Assembly (NCBI GenBank): GCA_965237855.1
Contig: CBDEGK010000004.1
Coordinates: forward strand, 1,072,692-1,136,691
Source: CBDEGK01 sp965237855
GTDB lineage: Bacteria > Pseudomonadota > Gammaproteobacteria > Pseudomonadales > Halieaceae
Direction of reading: 5' to 3'
DNA length: 64,000 nucleotides
The position numbers and the translations under genes were made by a program. The notes beneath the pieces were generated by a model. It was not told the DNA's origin. It searched no databases and saw nothing but the letters and a program-made list of their open reading frames with translations. The first letter of the stretch is position 1; every line of letters starts with the position of its first letter. Positions 1 to 8,705 of the stretch are shown here, in pieces.

Positions 1-1
1 A

Positions 2-361
2 AAGCGCGCCCAGGCCGCCGCCGCAGGCGATACGGATCTGGACCCCATACAAGCGGCGATAGAGCGGACCAAAGCCAAGAAGGCGGGCATCAACGCAGCG
101 CCGACCACCGATCCCGCGCAGGCAGCCATTGAGAAAGCCAAGGCCGCCCGCGCCGCCGCAGCCGAGATGAGCCCAGAGCAACAAGCCCGCGCAAACTTAC
201 AAAAATTGCAGGAGCGCAAGGCCAAAAGCGAGCAGAGATTAATCGAGAGCCGTGAGGCGGATGCCCAGCACAAGGTTATCGAAGCACTCGAAGCCAGTAT
301 TGCCAGATTGGCAGAGAAAATTATCGACGCCGAAGCCGAACTGGCGGCACTGGAGGACTGA
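2..361 (+). CDS. rsxC: Electron transport complex subunit RsxC/RnfC, C-terminal tail (5' partial)
   Basis: The reading frame is open from the window edge and ends at the TGA at 359-361. The visible 119 residues form the Ala/Lys/Glu-rich, low-complexity helical tail typical of gammaproteobacterial RnfC, with repeated AAIEKAKAAR-like units. The Fe-S and NADH/FMN-binding core lies outside the window. RnfC is the peripheral NADH-oxidising subunit of the Rnf (Rsx) ion-translocating complex at the inner membrane. Identity rests on this tail and on the tightly linked rsxD, rsxG and rsxE that follow in order. Confidence 0.85.
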   Translation, partial: KRAQAAAAGDTDLDPIQAAIERTKAKKAGINAAPTTDPAQAAIEKAKAARAAAAEMSPEQQARANLQKLQERKAKSEQRLIESREADAQHKVIEALEASIARLAEKIIDAEAELAALED

Positions 362-364
362 GTT

Positions 365-1402
365 ATGGCATTGATGCGCATCACCTCACCCCATGCCCAC
401 GGTCCGCTGAAAACGGCGACGGTGATGCGCATGGTGTTACTGGCGACCCTGCCGGGCGTTGTCGTGCTCACGTACTTTTTTGGCTTCGGCACCCTGGTCA
501 ACATCGCCTGGGCCTGCCTGGTCGCGATCAGCTGTGAAGCACTGGCTCTGAAAATTCGCCAACGTCCGCTGGCTTTCTACCTCAATGATGCCAGCGCCCT
601 GGTCACGGCGACCTTGCTGGCGATCGCCTTGCCGCCCTATGCCCCCTGGTGGCTGATCCTGGTAGGCACCGCCTTCTCGATATTTATTGCCAAGCAACTG
701 TACGGCGGCATGGGCTTCAACCCCTTCAATCCCGCTATGGTTGGCTATGTGGTGTTATTGATCTCCTTCCCGGTGGAGATGACTCGCTGGATAGCGCCTG
801 TGGGTGTGAGCCAGGTTGGCGTGCCGGGTTTGTGGGAAGCGATCCAGGCCTGCTTCAACCCGGCCAGTTTTGACGCCGTCACCATGGCCACTCCCCTCGA
901 CATTTTGAAACAGAACAACAGCCTGTTACTGGAAAATCTGTGGCAACAGAATCAGCAGTTTGGACGCTGGGCTGGCATCGGTTGGGAGTGGGCCAACCTG
1001 GGCTTTTTGGCCGGCGGCCTGTGGCTGCTCTACAAGCGCATTTTCACCTGGCATGCACCCGTTGCCATGCTGGTTAGCCTGACCCTGATGTCGTCGATGT
1101 TCTACGACAGCGGTAGCTCCGCCAGCGCCGGTTCTCCCCTGTTTCACCTGCTCAGTGGCGCCACCATGTTCGGCGCCTTTTTTATTGTTACCGACCCGGT
1201 AACCTCAGCCGTCTCCAATCGTGGCCGACTGATTTACGGCGCCTTGATCGGCGTGCTGGTGTTCACCATCCGGATCTGGGGTAATTACCCGGACGCGATC
1301 GCCTTCTCGGTGTTGGTCATGAACTTTGCCGCGCCGTTTATTGATCACTACACCCAGCCCACTACATACGGCCACAAACGCGTTGAAGGTGACGAGCCAT
1401 GA
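365..1402 (+). CDS. rsxD: Electron transport complex membrane subunit RsxD/RnfD
   Basis: Integral inner-membrane subunit of the Rnf/Rsx complex, which couples NADH-ferredoxin electron transfer to ion transport or keeps SoxR reduced. The 345 residues match the usual family length and contain about nine hydrophobic segments. The T-x-A-T motif at residues 173-176 matches the site where FMN is covalently attached to Thr through a phosphoester bond. The conserved FNPFNPAMVG loop (residues 118-127) and a C-terminal FIVTDPVTS motif are also present. It begins 3 bp after rsxC and overlaps rsxG by 4 bp (ATGA), so the genes are translationally coupled. Confidence 0.95.
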   Translation: MALMRITSPHAHGPLKTATVMRMVLLATLPGVVVLTYFFGFGTLVNIAWACLVAISCEALALKIRQRPLAFYLNDASALVTATLLAIALPPYAPWWLILVGTAFSIFIAKQLYGGMGFNPFNPAMVGYVVLLISFPVEMTRWIAPVGVSQVGVPGLWEAIQACFNPASFDAVTMATPLDILKQNNSLLLENLWQQNQQFGRWAGIGWEWANLGFLAGGLWLLYKRIFTWHAPVAMLVSLTLMSSMFYDSGSSASAGSPLFHLLSGATMFGAFFIVTDPVTSAVSNRGRLIYGALIGVLVFTIRIWGNYPDAIAFSVLVMNFAAPFIDHYTQPTTYGHKRVEGDEP

Positions 1403-2049
1403 TGCAGAGCTCAATCCGTCGCAACAGCATCCTGCTCGGCCTGTTCGCGGTGCTGACAACCAATATCATCGCCGGCACTTTCCTCGGCACCCGGGATCGT
1501 ATTGCCACCGAGCAACGCAAGGCAGAGGAAAAAGCACTGCTGGAGATCGTCTCCGCCGAGCGCCACGACAACAGCATGCTCGACGATTTTATTGAAGTCG
1601 GTCCTGAAACCACCGGGCTGGGCTTGCGAAGCAGTAAAAAAATATTCGTGGCGCGCAGCGCCGGCACCACAATCGCCGTGATTATTCCCGCGACGGCTGC
1701 CGATGGTTACGCCGGTGATATCGATATTATTGTCGGCGTCAACGCCGATGGCAGTATCGCCGGCGTGCGGACACTTACCCACAAAGAGACGCCCGGGCTC
1801 GGCGACAAGGTCGATTTAAAGAAGTCTGACTGGATACTCGATTTCAATGACAGGTCACTGCAGAACCCCACCCCAGAGCAATGGGCCGTTAAAAAAGACC
1901 AGGGGGTGTTCGATCAATTCACCGGCGCTACCATCACCCCCCGGGCCGTCACCGCCGCGGTAAAACGCAGTCTTGAGTATTTTCACGAGCACCGGTCCCA
2001 ACTTCTGAAGCCGACCATCGCTGCCACCGAGGTAACCGACAATGGCTGA
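1399..2049 (+). CDS. rsxG: Electron transport complex subunit RsxG/RnfG
   Basis: Periplasm-facing flavoprotein subunit of the Rnf/Rsx complex, 216 residues. One N-terminal transmembrane anchor (about residues 9-28) is followed by an FMN-binding domain. HKETPGLGD (128-136) and TGATIT (175-180) are family signatures, with Thr178 the expected covalent FMN-phosphothreonine. The start overlaps the rsxD stop and the end overlaps rsxE by 8 bp, so it lies in the same operon. Nothing unusual is seen. Confidence 0.95.
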   Translation: MMQSSIRRNSILLGLFAVLTTNIIAGTFLGTRDRIATEQRKAEEKALLEIVSAERHDNSMLDDFIEVGPETTGLGLRSSKKIFVARSAGTTIAVIIPATAADGYAGDIDIIVGVNADGSIAGVRTLTHKETPGLGDKVDLKKSDWILDFNDRSLQNPTPEQWAVKKDQGVFDQFTGATITPRAVTAAVKRSLEYFHEHRSQLLKPTIAATEVTDNG

Positions 2050-2755
2050 ACCCAGCTACAAAGAGCTGTCCCTGAACGGGCTGTGGAAGAACAACCCGGC
2101 TATCGTCCAGTTACTGGGGCTGTGTCCGCTATTGGCCGTTACCGGCTCAGTGGTGAACGCTATCGGCCTCGGCCTGGCCACTACGCTGGTACTGGTCTGC
2201 TCCAACACCGCGGTTTCCCTGATTCGCAATGTGGTCTCAGATGCCGTACGCCTGCCCGTCTTCGTGATGATCATCGCCTCCGCAGTGACCTGTATCGAAT
2301 TGCTGATGCAGGCTTTTGCGTACGAGTTGTACCAGATTCTCGGCATTTTCCTGCCCCTGATTACCACCAACTGCGTGATACTGGGTCGCGCCGATGCCTT
2401 TGCCAGCAAGAATTCGCTGGCGCCGGCGGCTTACGACGGCTTCATTATGGGGGTCGGATTCACGGTCATCCTGGTGTTGCTGGGAGCCCTGCGTGAGCTG
2501 GCCGGTACGGGTGCGCTGCTGGCCAACATGGACTTGCTGTTCGGTGCCAGCGCTGCAAGTTGGAAACTGGTGCTATTCAGCGATTACAAAGATTTCCTGC
2601 TGGCGATTCTGCCGCCGGGGGCCTTCATTTTTACCGGGCTAATTATCGCCATGAAAAATGTCATCGATAGCCGGCTCAAGGCGCGCGCGGACGCCCTCAA
2701 GGATAAACCGGTAAAAGGCTCAAAACGCGTGCGGGTGACGGGTACGATCAGTTAG
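2042..2755 (+). CDS. rsxE: Electron transport complex membrane subunit RsxE/RnfE
   Basis: Polytopic inner-membrane subunit of Rnf/Rsx, homologous to NqrD/NqrE, 237 residues with six predicted transmembrane helices. The conserved LPLITTNCVILGRADAFA region includes the cysteine that coordinates the intramembrane Fe-S centre in this family. It is the last rsx gene here: no nth gene follows on this strand as it does in many relatives. The stop overlaps by 4 bp the end of a convergent gene. Confidence 0.95.
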   Translation: MAEPSYKELSLNGLWKNNPAIVQLLGLCPLLAVTGSVVNAIGLGLATTLVLVCSNTAVSLIRNVVSDAVRLPVFVMIIASAVTCIELLMQAFAYELYQILGIFLPLITTNCVILGRADAFASKNSLAPAAYDGFIMGVGFTVILVLLGALRELAGTGALLANMDLLFGASAASWKLVLFSDYKDFLLAILPPGAFIFTGLIIAMKNVIDSRLKARADALKDKPVKGSKRVRVTGTIS

Positions 2756-3156
2756 TCGTCGGCCGCATCCAGCAACAGGGTGTCGAGAATCTCATCAACG
2801 GCGGCGTCATCCATGCCCGCGTTGTCCAGGTCGCAACTGTAGGTCACGAATAAGAGGACGCCACCGACAGCCAGGTACCACTCTCTCAGCGCCGCCTCAT
2901 CCTCGGTGGAACTCGTGGCCAGGCCTTTGAAATCACCCAGCTGTGCCGGCTTGAGTTGGCCTCCGCCTTCGACATTGTCGCCGGCGATCTGCCTGATTTC
3001 TGCCTCGGAAAACTCGCCCTCATCACGGCACAGCGTGCTGATCTCAATAACCCCGACGTCATCGCGATCACCCACCAGGATACTGTCTTCTTCCTGGTCA
3101 GCCCACCACTCCGGCGGCACGGCCACAGACCACCATTCTGTATGCAGGATATTCAT
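2752..3156 (-). CDS. Small acidic conserved hypothetical protein
   Basis: A 134-residue, strongly acidic soluble protein with no signal peptide or membrane segment. Tryptophans cluster near the N-terminus (EWW and PEWW). I do not recognise a characterised family and assign no function. Its start overlaps the rimI stop by 4 bp (ATGA), so it is almost certainly co-transcribed and translationally coupled with the holD-like/rimI operon. Its 3' end overlaps the convergent rsxE stop. Confidence 0.75.
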   Translation of the reverse strand: MNILHTEWWSVAVPPEWWADQEEDSILVGDRDDVGVIEISTLCRDEGEFSEAEIRQIAGDNVEGGGQLKPAQLGDFKGLATSSTEDEAALREWYLAVGGVLLFVTYSCDLDNAGMDDAAVDEILDTLLLDAADD

Positions 3157-3608
3157 TGCTTGTTCTCAAGTGCCAACGACATCAGCAGGGCATCCTCTCG
3201 ACCACCGGGGACGCGGTAATAATTTTTGCGCACGCCATCATCTCCGAAACCATGCTTGCGGTACAGGCCAATCGCTTTCCCGTTGCCGGCCCGCACTTCC
3301 AGCAACAAGCGCTGCGCCTGCAGGCTTTCTGCCTGCAGCAACACTTGCTCCATCAGTGTGCTGCCAAAGCCGCGACCCTGGTAATCCGGGTGAACGGCGA
3401 TATTGAGCAGGGTCACCTCGCCGGCAACGGCGTCGAGCACGGCAAATCCGCCGCATGCGGGCTGCCCTGTCTCCAGTACCAGCACCCGCTGTCGGTGGTG
3501 GCGACAACTCTCGATGACCTGCGCCAAGCTCCAGGGATAGAGCGACGCTGCCCGTTCCAACTCGGCCAGGGCAACCGCATCTGCCGGCGTGGCCAGACGA
3601 ACCGACAT
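3153..3608 (-). CDS. rimI: Ribosomal protein S18 alanine N-acetyltransferase
   Basis: GNAT-family acetyltransferase of 151 residues that transfers acetyl from acetyl-CoA to the N-terminal alanine of ribosomal protein S18. The acetyl-CoA-binding motif A is clear at about residues 73-86 (HPDYQGRGFGSTLM), preceded by the strand LLNIAVH. The YRKHGF segment near the C-terminus is typical of RimI. It starts 1 bp after the stop of the upstream holD-like gene. This position next to holD is the ancestral gammaproteobacterial order and supports the call. Confidence 0.92.
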   Translation of the reverse strand: MSVRLATPADAVALAELERAASLYPWSLAQVIESCRHHRQRVLVLETGQPACGGFAVLDAVAGEVTLLNIAVHPDYQGRGFGSTLMEQVLLQAESLQAQRLLLEVRAGNGKAIGLYRKHGFGDDGVRKNYYRVPGGREDALLMSLALENKQ

Positions 3609-3609
3609 C

Positions 3610-4278
3610 TTACAACTGCCGCAGAGACTTCAAGTCGTTCCAGGCCTGCCGCTTTAATTGCGGCTCACGCAACATCTGCCAGGCGCACACCGTTTCCACC
3701 ACCTTCAGGTCACCCAGGCTGGAACGGTCCAGCCAGCTGGCATCGACCACACCCAGCAGCACAACACCTTGCACCGGGTTCCGCTCCAGGCGTCCGCGCA
3801 GGAAACCGCTGAAACCATCTCGCGCCGCAGCCTCCGAATTGCCCATTTGCCGGGTATCGGCAATCGGCCAATCGAAGCGCTCCAGGTGGGGTTGCTCTGT
3901 CGGCAGGCCCAGTGCCGCGCAGATAGACTGCAGGAGTTGCAGGTACTCCCGGCTCTGCTCGCGGCCGCGGGGAATTTCATCCAGCCACAACCAGTTACCC
4001 ACCCGGCAACTGAGCACACTGAATACGGGGCCTGAATCCACCGGTGCAGGCGCAGATTTCTGCACTGGCACTGGTGCTGGCGTGCGCTGGGGGGCTTTTT
4101 CCTTCCTCAGACCATCGACCAGTTGCATGGACTCGACCAGGTTTGCCGGCTGGACCTGGGCTTCCCGGCGCAGCAAGCGAGCGCGCAGAGTGGGGGCCGC
4201 ACCTGGCAGGCCCGTTCGAGACACATAGGAATCAATGCCCATGGCATCGAGATAGGCCAGTCGTTGAAGTTCGTTCAT
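3610..4278 (-). CDS. Candidate DNA polymerase III psi subunit (HolD-like)
   Basis: A 222-residue protein lying directly upstream of rimI, where holD sits in E. coli. It has a short N-terminal conserved segment (RLAYLDAMGIDSYVSR), a Pro/Ala-rich linker (about 65-80) and a C-terminal alpha/beta domain beginning near VFSVLSC. In Pseudomonas the divergent psi subunit is likewise encoded beside rimI and is much longer than E. coli psi. By synteny I infer that this is the clamp-loader psi subunit, which bridges SSB and the tau/gamma complex. Sequence similarity to E. coli HolD is not obvious by eye, so this is a contextual call. Confidence 0.6.
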   Translation of the reverse strand: MNELQRLAYLDAMGIDSYVSRTGLPGAAPTLRARLLRREAQVQPANLVESMQLVDGLRKEKAPQRTPAPVPVQKSAPAPVDSGPVFSVLSCRVGNWLWLDEIPRGREQSREYLQLLQSICAALGLPTEQPHLERFDWPIADTRQMGNSEAAARDGFSGFLRGRLERNPVQGVVLLGVVDASWLDRSSLGDLKVVETVCAWQMLREPQLKRQAWNDLKSLRQL

Positions 4279-4317
4279 GCCGTTGATGTTACGGCCACAT
4301 CAGGCAGCTGCCAAGAA

Positions 4318-5196
4318 TTAAATCCAGCACCAGCCGTGGCGGCGGAAGAATTTCCAGCCAGAATGAGCAAACATGGATATATGATGCCAACCCTTGCGAG
4401 CGGAATAGCCACCATGGTGGACGATGTGCATTTCCGGCAGGTACACCAGGCGGCCGACCTTGTGCAGACGCAGGGACAGGTCAAAGTCTTCAAAGTACAT
4501 AAAGAAATTGTCGGAAAACCCCGCCACCTTCTGCAGTGCCCGGGTGCGAGCGTACATGCAGCAACCACTGACCAGGGGCACATCCGCTACCGCCCGCTCA
4601 CCGCAGTTATCCCGAATCTCGTAGCTGTAGAGGTAACCGCGAAACCACTCACGCATAAAGCCCGGGGCAAAAGCCCTCAGCATTAGCACCAGCACCGAGG
4701 GGTAGCGCTTGCATAAGTACTGAACCTGGCCCTGCGCATTGGTCGCCCGCGGGCTGACCATGGCCACGTCGGGCTTGTCCTGCAGGTACTCAAGGCCTTG
4801 CAGCAGTGCATCTTCTGCCATTTCCACATCGGGATTCAGGATCAGGTGATAGTCACTGTCGGCGAGCTCCAGGGCCTGGTTGTGTGCCGCGCCATAGCCG
4901 ATATTCGCACCGGGATGCCAAAAATCGACCTCATCGAATTTTTGCGCCGCATCGGAGAATATGAGATTGCGTACCCGGGCCCGGTAAACGGGGTCTGTGG
5001 AGTTATCCACCACCAGTAGTTGCAGCTTGATAGGGCCGCCGTGCTGGCGCGCCCAGCTCAAGGCGCGCTCCAGTCCATCAATAGACTGACACAACAGTTC
5101 AAAGGAGCTGTTGTAGGTAACCATGGAAACCGAGATTCGCACCGGCTGCGAAGCGTAGCTGCCACTCATGGGTGTCATCGCCCGCCCTCCGTACAA
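4318..5196 (-). CDS. Glycosyltransferase family 2, WbbL-like (rhamnosyltransferase type)
   Basis: GT-A fold transferase that adds a nucleotide-activated sugar, probably a deoxysugar such as rhamnose, to a glycan at the cytoplasmic face. The N-terminal VSMVTYNSS strand, the metal-binding LNPDVEM motif replacing DxD, the FMYFEDFDLSLR acceptor/base motif and the HHGGYSA tail motif are all typical of WbbL-like enzymes. Length is 292 residues from the first start. An internal ATG six codons downstream (MTPMSG) is an equally good start. It faces away from the sulfotransferase-like gene at 5295 and marks one edge of the glycan cluster. Confidence 0.88.
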   Translation of the reverse strand: MYGGRAMTPMSGSYASQPVRISVSMVTYNSSFELLCQSIDGLERALSWARQHGGPIKLQLLVVDNSTDPVYRARVRNLIFSDAAQKFDEVDFWHPGANIGYGAAHNQALELADSDYHLILNPDVEMAEDALLQGLEYLQDKPDVAMVSPRATNAQGQVQYLCKRYPSVLVLMLRAFAPGFMREWFRGYLYSYEIRDNCGERAVADVPLVSGCCMYARTRALQKVAGFSDNFFMYFEDFDLSLRLHKVGRLVYLPEMHIVHHGGYSARKGWHHISMFAHSGWKFFRRHGWCWI

Positions 5197-5294
5197 ATCA
5201 AGCTATTGTTCTAGCTAGCGTTACGCGCTTTGCTTGCATTGGGCAAGCTCAGGATATTACCATCTGCGCCCTACTATGCGAACCAGAAGTGGCT

Positions 5295-6002
5295 ATGACT
5301 GCAGCTGAGAAACAGGACGTGATTTGTGTCATCGGCATGCATCGCAGCGGCACCAGTTGTCTGGTGGGGTCCCTGCAAATTGCAGGTCTTGAGCTGGGGG
5401 AACACTACACACAAAACCGCTACAACAAGCGGGGAAATCGCGAGAACCCTGAAATCGTGGCATTCAACGATAGTCTGCTCGCTGCCAATGGGGCGGACTG
5501 GGAGCGGCCGCCGAAAAACTTCAGTTACAGCCAAGCACAGGTCAATGAGGCGCGTGATATTGCCGCAAGATTTGTTGGTGAACGAACCTGGGGCTTCAAA
5601 GATCCCCGCACACTTCTGGTATTGCCACTTTGGAAGGAGGCATTACCGGACTTACAGCTAATTGGCATATTCAGGCACCCCGGTGCGGTGGCAGAGTCTC
5701 TGCAGATACGTCACGGATCGCGAATGACCCGGCAGATGGCCTTTGACATCTGGTACCATTACAACATCAAAATGTACCAGGAATTCAATGAAGCTCCCTT
5801 TCCACTGCTCAATTTTGACTGGGATATAGAACGCTTTCACGAAAAGTTGAATCCAGCCATTGTGTCTTTCGGTCTCGGTGCGCTGGACAGTGAGGACAGG
5901 TTTTACACCTCGGCGCTACGCAATAATTCCGCCGAAGAATCCGACGACATACCCGATAAACTGATTGATCTATACCGCAAACTCAATGAAATCACCCTGT
6001 AG
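5295..6002 (+). CDS. Sulfotransferase-like protein (P-loop, GMHRSGTS type)
   Basis: A 235-residue PAPS-dependent-sulfotransferase-like protein. The 5'-phosphosulfate-binding loop GMHRSGTSCLVG lies close to the N-terminus. A 3'-phosphate-binding region follows (FRHPGAVAESL). I chose the ATG at 5295 because the longer frame from 5172 overlaps the divergent glycosyltransferase start and adds 41 residues without family character. The same P-loop opens the 1162-residue fusion at 35367. Whether it transfers sulfate or is a glycan-cluster relative with another role cannot be told from sequence. Confidence 0.8.
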   Translation: MTAAEKQDVICVIGMHRSGTSCLVGSLQIAGLELGEHYTQNRYNKRGNRENPEIVAFNDSLLAANGADWERPPKNFSYSQAQVNEARDIAARFVGERTWGFKDPRTLLVLPLWKEALPDLQLIGIFRHPGAVAESLQIRHGSRMTRQMAFDIWYHYNIKMYQEFNEAPFPLLNFDWDIERFHEKLNPAIVSFGLGALDSEDRFYTSALRNNSAEESDDIPDKLIDLYRKLNEITL

Positions 6003-6023
6003 CAGTTACCATAGCAACTTCGC

Positions 6024-6959
6024 ATGCTGAAATCCTGGCTTCGGACACGGCGCCGTCAACGCCCACGATTATCAGTAGTGCTGGTCGTTTTCAAGATGAG
6101 TGAACAAGCAGCCAAAACCCTGCTGTCCCTGTCGCCGCACTACCAGCGGGGTGTCGACGCCAGCGACTACGAAGTAATCGTGGTAGAAAACTCCTCCTCA
6201 GACGAACTCGGGGTTGAGGCAGCAACGCAATTCGCCGACAACGTGCGCTACTACCGCCGTGTTGAGCGCGGCCACTCACCGGTACCGGCGGCTAACTTCG
6301 GGGCAAAAAAATGCCGCAGCAACATGCTGGCGATGATGATAGACGGTGCCCGTATGGTCAGCCCCGGACTTATTGCCACGGTAATCGATGCCGGTAAAAT
6401 TGGCGAGCGAACGATCATCGCAGTACCCGGTTATCACCTCGGCAAAAAACTGCAACAGGAAGCGGTCAATGAGGGCTATAACGCCGCCGAAGAAGCGAAG
6501 CTACTGGCGGGCATCAACTGGCCCGAAGACGGCTATCGCCTGTTTGATATCGCGTGTGTCAGCGGCAGTTGTCGCGGCGGCTATTTTCGCCCCAATGCAG
6601 AGAGCAATTGTCTGTGTATGCACCGCTCCCTGTGGCGCGAGCTCGGCGGCATTGATCGGCGCTTTACCGAAACCGGTGGTGGGCAGGCCAACCCTGATCT
6701 CTACAAACGCAGCTGTGAACATCCGGGAATTGACCTGGTAATTACCCCCGGCGAGGGCACATTCCACCAATTCCACGGTGGCGTCACCACCGGTACCCGC
6801 AGTGAAGAGCGTGAACAGCACATGCAGAATCACTTTGAGCAATACAAATCCCTGCGCGGCAGCTACTACTCGGCCCCGACCACGCCGGGACGGTTATTCG
6901 GCAAGGTGAATCCTCGCGCGATGCGCTTTCTACAGCGTTCAATCGAGTTGGCGTCGTGA
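6024..6959 (+). CDS. Glycosyltransferase family 2 (DGAR-type paralog 1)
   Basis: A 311-residue GT-A glycosyltransferase with the N-terminal nucleotide-sugar fold (LSVVLVVFKM, then YEVIVVENSSSDE). The usual DxD metal site reads MIDGARMVSPG, with one Asp only. A C-terminal HQFHGGVTTG motif is shared with the genes at 6956 and 34280. It starts 21 bp after the sulfotransferase-like gene and overlaps the next paralog by 4 bp, indicating a recent tandem duplication in one operon. Sugar donor and acceptor are unknown. Confidence 0.82.
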   Translation: MLKSWLRTRRRQRPRLSVVLVVFKMSEQAAKTLLSLSPHYQRGVDASDYEVIVVENSSSDELGVEAATQFADNVRYYRRVERGHSPVPAANFGAKKCRSNMLAMMIDGARMVSPGLIATVIDAGKIGERTIIAVPGYHLGKKLQQEAVNEGYNAAEEAKLLAGINWPEDGYRLFDIACVSGSCRGGYFRPNAESNCLCMHRSLWRELGGIDRRFTETGGGQANPDLYKRSCEHPGIDLVITPGEGTFHQFHGGVTTGTRSEEREQHMQNHFEQYKSLRGSYYSAPTTPGRLFGKVNPRAMRFLQRSIELAS

Positions 6960-7915
6960 CACCGAAGCTGACGATCATTGTTATAGCCTACAACATGGCC
7001 GCACAACTGGAGCGCACGCTGCACACCCTCAGACCCAAGTATCAACGGGGTGTTCGGGCCAGGGATTATGAAGTCATTGTTGTAGAAAACCGGTCCAGCG
7101 ACTGCCTCCCCGATAAAGTACGCGACCAACTGGCGCCAAACGCGCGCTACTTCCTCCGCGAGGAAGAATTGCAGACACCGGTGCCAGCAATTAATTTCGC
7201 CTTTGAACAAGCTCGGGCGCCCTTTGTCGGCCTGATCGTGGATGGTGCCAGAATGCTCAGCCCCGGCGTCGTCAAAACCAGCCTCGATGCGTTTGCCATT
7301 AGTCCAAACGCCATTGTGGCAGTGCCGGGCTATCACCTTGGGCAGCGAGAGCAACACCTGCACACCGATCCACAACAAGCCCTGGACGAAGAAACTGCCC
7401 TGCTGGCGTCGGTAAAGTGGCGGCAGGACGGCTACCAACTTTTCACCGTATCGACATTTAGCGGCGCCAATCGCCGGGGTTACCTGCAGCCAATCATGGA
7501 ATGCAATTGTGTCTTCGCCGCCACTGGCAATTTCAAGCGCATCGGCTACGCAGACCCCAGCTTCACCTATCCTGGCGGCGGCAGCATCAATCTGCATATG
7601 TACAGAAGCCTGGGAATGCTCAGCGGCACCCGTCTGTTCGTACTGCCAGGGGAAGGATCATTCCACCAATATCATGGCGGCGTAACCACATCGTCATACG
7701 AAGACCGACAAGCCGAAATTGAGCGACATCGTGTACAATTGCATGCCAAATGGTCAGAGGGTTTCCACAGCCTCCGGCGCGAGCCAGAGCTGCTGGGAGA
7801 GGTTTCCAGACCGGCACTACCATTTTTGCAAGATTCCTTGACCCGCTGCCAGAATCGACTCGCACGACGAGAAGCAGACGGGCTTGAACCCTGGCCCGAC
7901 GATGAACTCACCTAA
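6956..7915 (+). CDS. Glycosyltransferase family 2 (DGAR-type paralog 2)
   Basis: A 319-residue paralog of the preceding glycosyltransferase. It has the same fold landmarks: LTIIVIAYNM at the start, YEVIVVENRSSD, LIVDGARMLSPG in place of a full DxD motif, VPGYHLGQ and HQYHGGVTT. It uses a GTG start that overlaps the upstream stop by 4 bp (GTGA), so translation is coupled. A long open frame on the opposite strand over this gene is a codon-bias shadow. Substrate unknown. Confidence 0.82.
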   Translation: MTPKLTIIVIAYNMAAQLERTLHTLRPKYQRGVRARDYEVIVVENRSSDCLPDKVRDQLAPNARYFLREEELQTPVPAINFAFEQARAPFVGLIVDGARMLSPGVVKTSLDAFAISPNAIVAVPGYHLGQREQHLHTDPQQALDEETALLASVKWRQDGYQLFTVSTFSGANRRGYLQPIMECNCVFAATGNFKRIGYADPSFTYPGGGSINLHMYRSLGMLSGTRLFVLPGEGSFHQYHGGVTTSSYEDRQAEIERHRVQLHAKWSEGFHSLRREPELLGEVSRPALPFLQDSLTRCQNRLARREADGLEPWPDDELT

Positions 7916-7930
7916 CACACGGTAATGTGA

Positions 7931-8704
7931 ATGAGCCTCTACTTCCCACCATCTCTACAGCGTTTTGACCCGGATCGCATGGTATTCAGCACCTGGGTCG
8001 ACCACATGCCATTTGGCTACGATATCGTCGAAGCCATTCAGCCCCGCCTAGTGGTGGAGCTGGGAACTTACAACGGCCTGTCGTTCTTCACTTTCTGTCA
8101 GTCGATGAAGGAAAACAACATCGACGGCCTCTGTTACGCCGTGGATACCTGGGAAGGCGACCAGCATACTGGCGGCTACGACAACAGCATCATGGAAGAC
8201 GTGCGCTCCCACGCCAGAAAACACTATCGCGGCACTACCTATCTGCTACAGATGTACTTCAACGAGGCGCTGCCGCAATTTGAAGACAACAGCATTGAAC
8301 TGCTTCACATTGATGGCCTGCACACCTACGAAGCGGTGAAAGAGGATTTCGAAAACTGGTATCCCAAGGTCGCCCCCGGTGGGGTGGTGTTATTTCATGA
8401 CGTGCAGGCAAAACTCAAGGAATATGGTGCCTGGAAATTCTGGGAGGAACTGGCCCGGGATCACGACAGCTTCACCTTCAATCACGGTTTCGGTCTGGGT
8501 GTGTTACGTAAACCCAACGCTGAGGAGCCGCAACATCCGCTACTGAAATTGTTGTTCCGCTCCGACGCCACAGAACAGCAAGCTCTGCGTCAGCTGTATG
8601 TGCACGCCAGCGCCTTCATGGACGCACGCAGAAAATCACGTCGCTTTGACTCCATGCAGCAAGGCGCCAACAAGGCCAAAAAGGGTGGGCAGGGGAAAAC
8701 CTGA
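7931..8704 (+). CDS. Class I SAM-dependent methyltransferase (Methyltransf_24/CmcI-like)
   Basis: A 257-residue Rossmann-fold methyltransferase. SAM-binding motif I reads VVELGTYNGLSF, and the acidic loop YAVDTWEGDQ follows. The LLHIDGLHTYEAVKEDFENW stretch and FHDVQ are characteristic of TylF/CmcI-type enzymes that O-methylate sugars or small hydroxylated groups. It follows the two GT2 paralogs by 15 bp in the same direction and probably methylates a residue of the glycan made by this cluster. The exact position methylated is unknown. Confidence 0.82.
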   Translation: MSLYFPPSLQRFDPDRMVFSTWVDHMPFGYDIVEAIQPRLVVELGTYNGLSFFTFCQSMKENNIDGLCYAVDTWEGDQHTGGYDNSIMEDVRSHARKHYRGTTYLLQMYFNEALPQFEDNSIELLHIDGLHTYEAVKEDFENWYPKVAPGGVVLFHDVQAKLKEYGAWKFWEELARDHDSFTFNHGFGLGVLRKPNAEEPQHPLLKLLFRSDATEQQALRQLYVHASAFMDARRKSRRFDSMQQGANKAKKGGQGKT

Positions 8705-8705
8705 A

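Noticed and set aside
3156..3812. 218-residue plus-strand frame over rimI
   Set aside because: It is antisense to rimI and the HolD-like gene, which have clear motifs and operon structure.
6866..7597. 243-residue open frame on the minus strand
   Set aside because: It lies wholly over two well-supported plus-strand glycosyltransferases, has no family features and is a codon-bias shadow.
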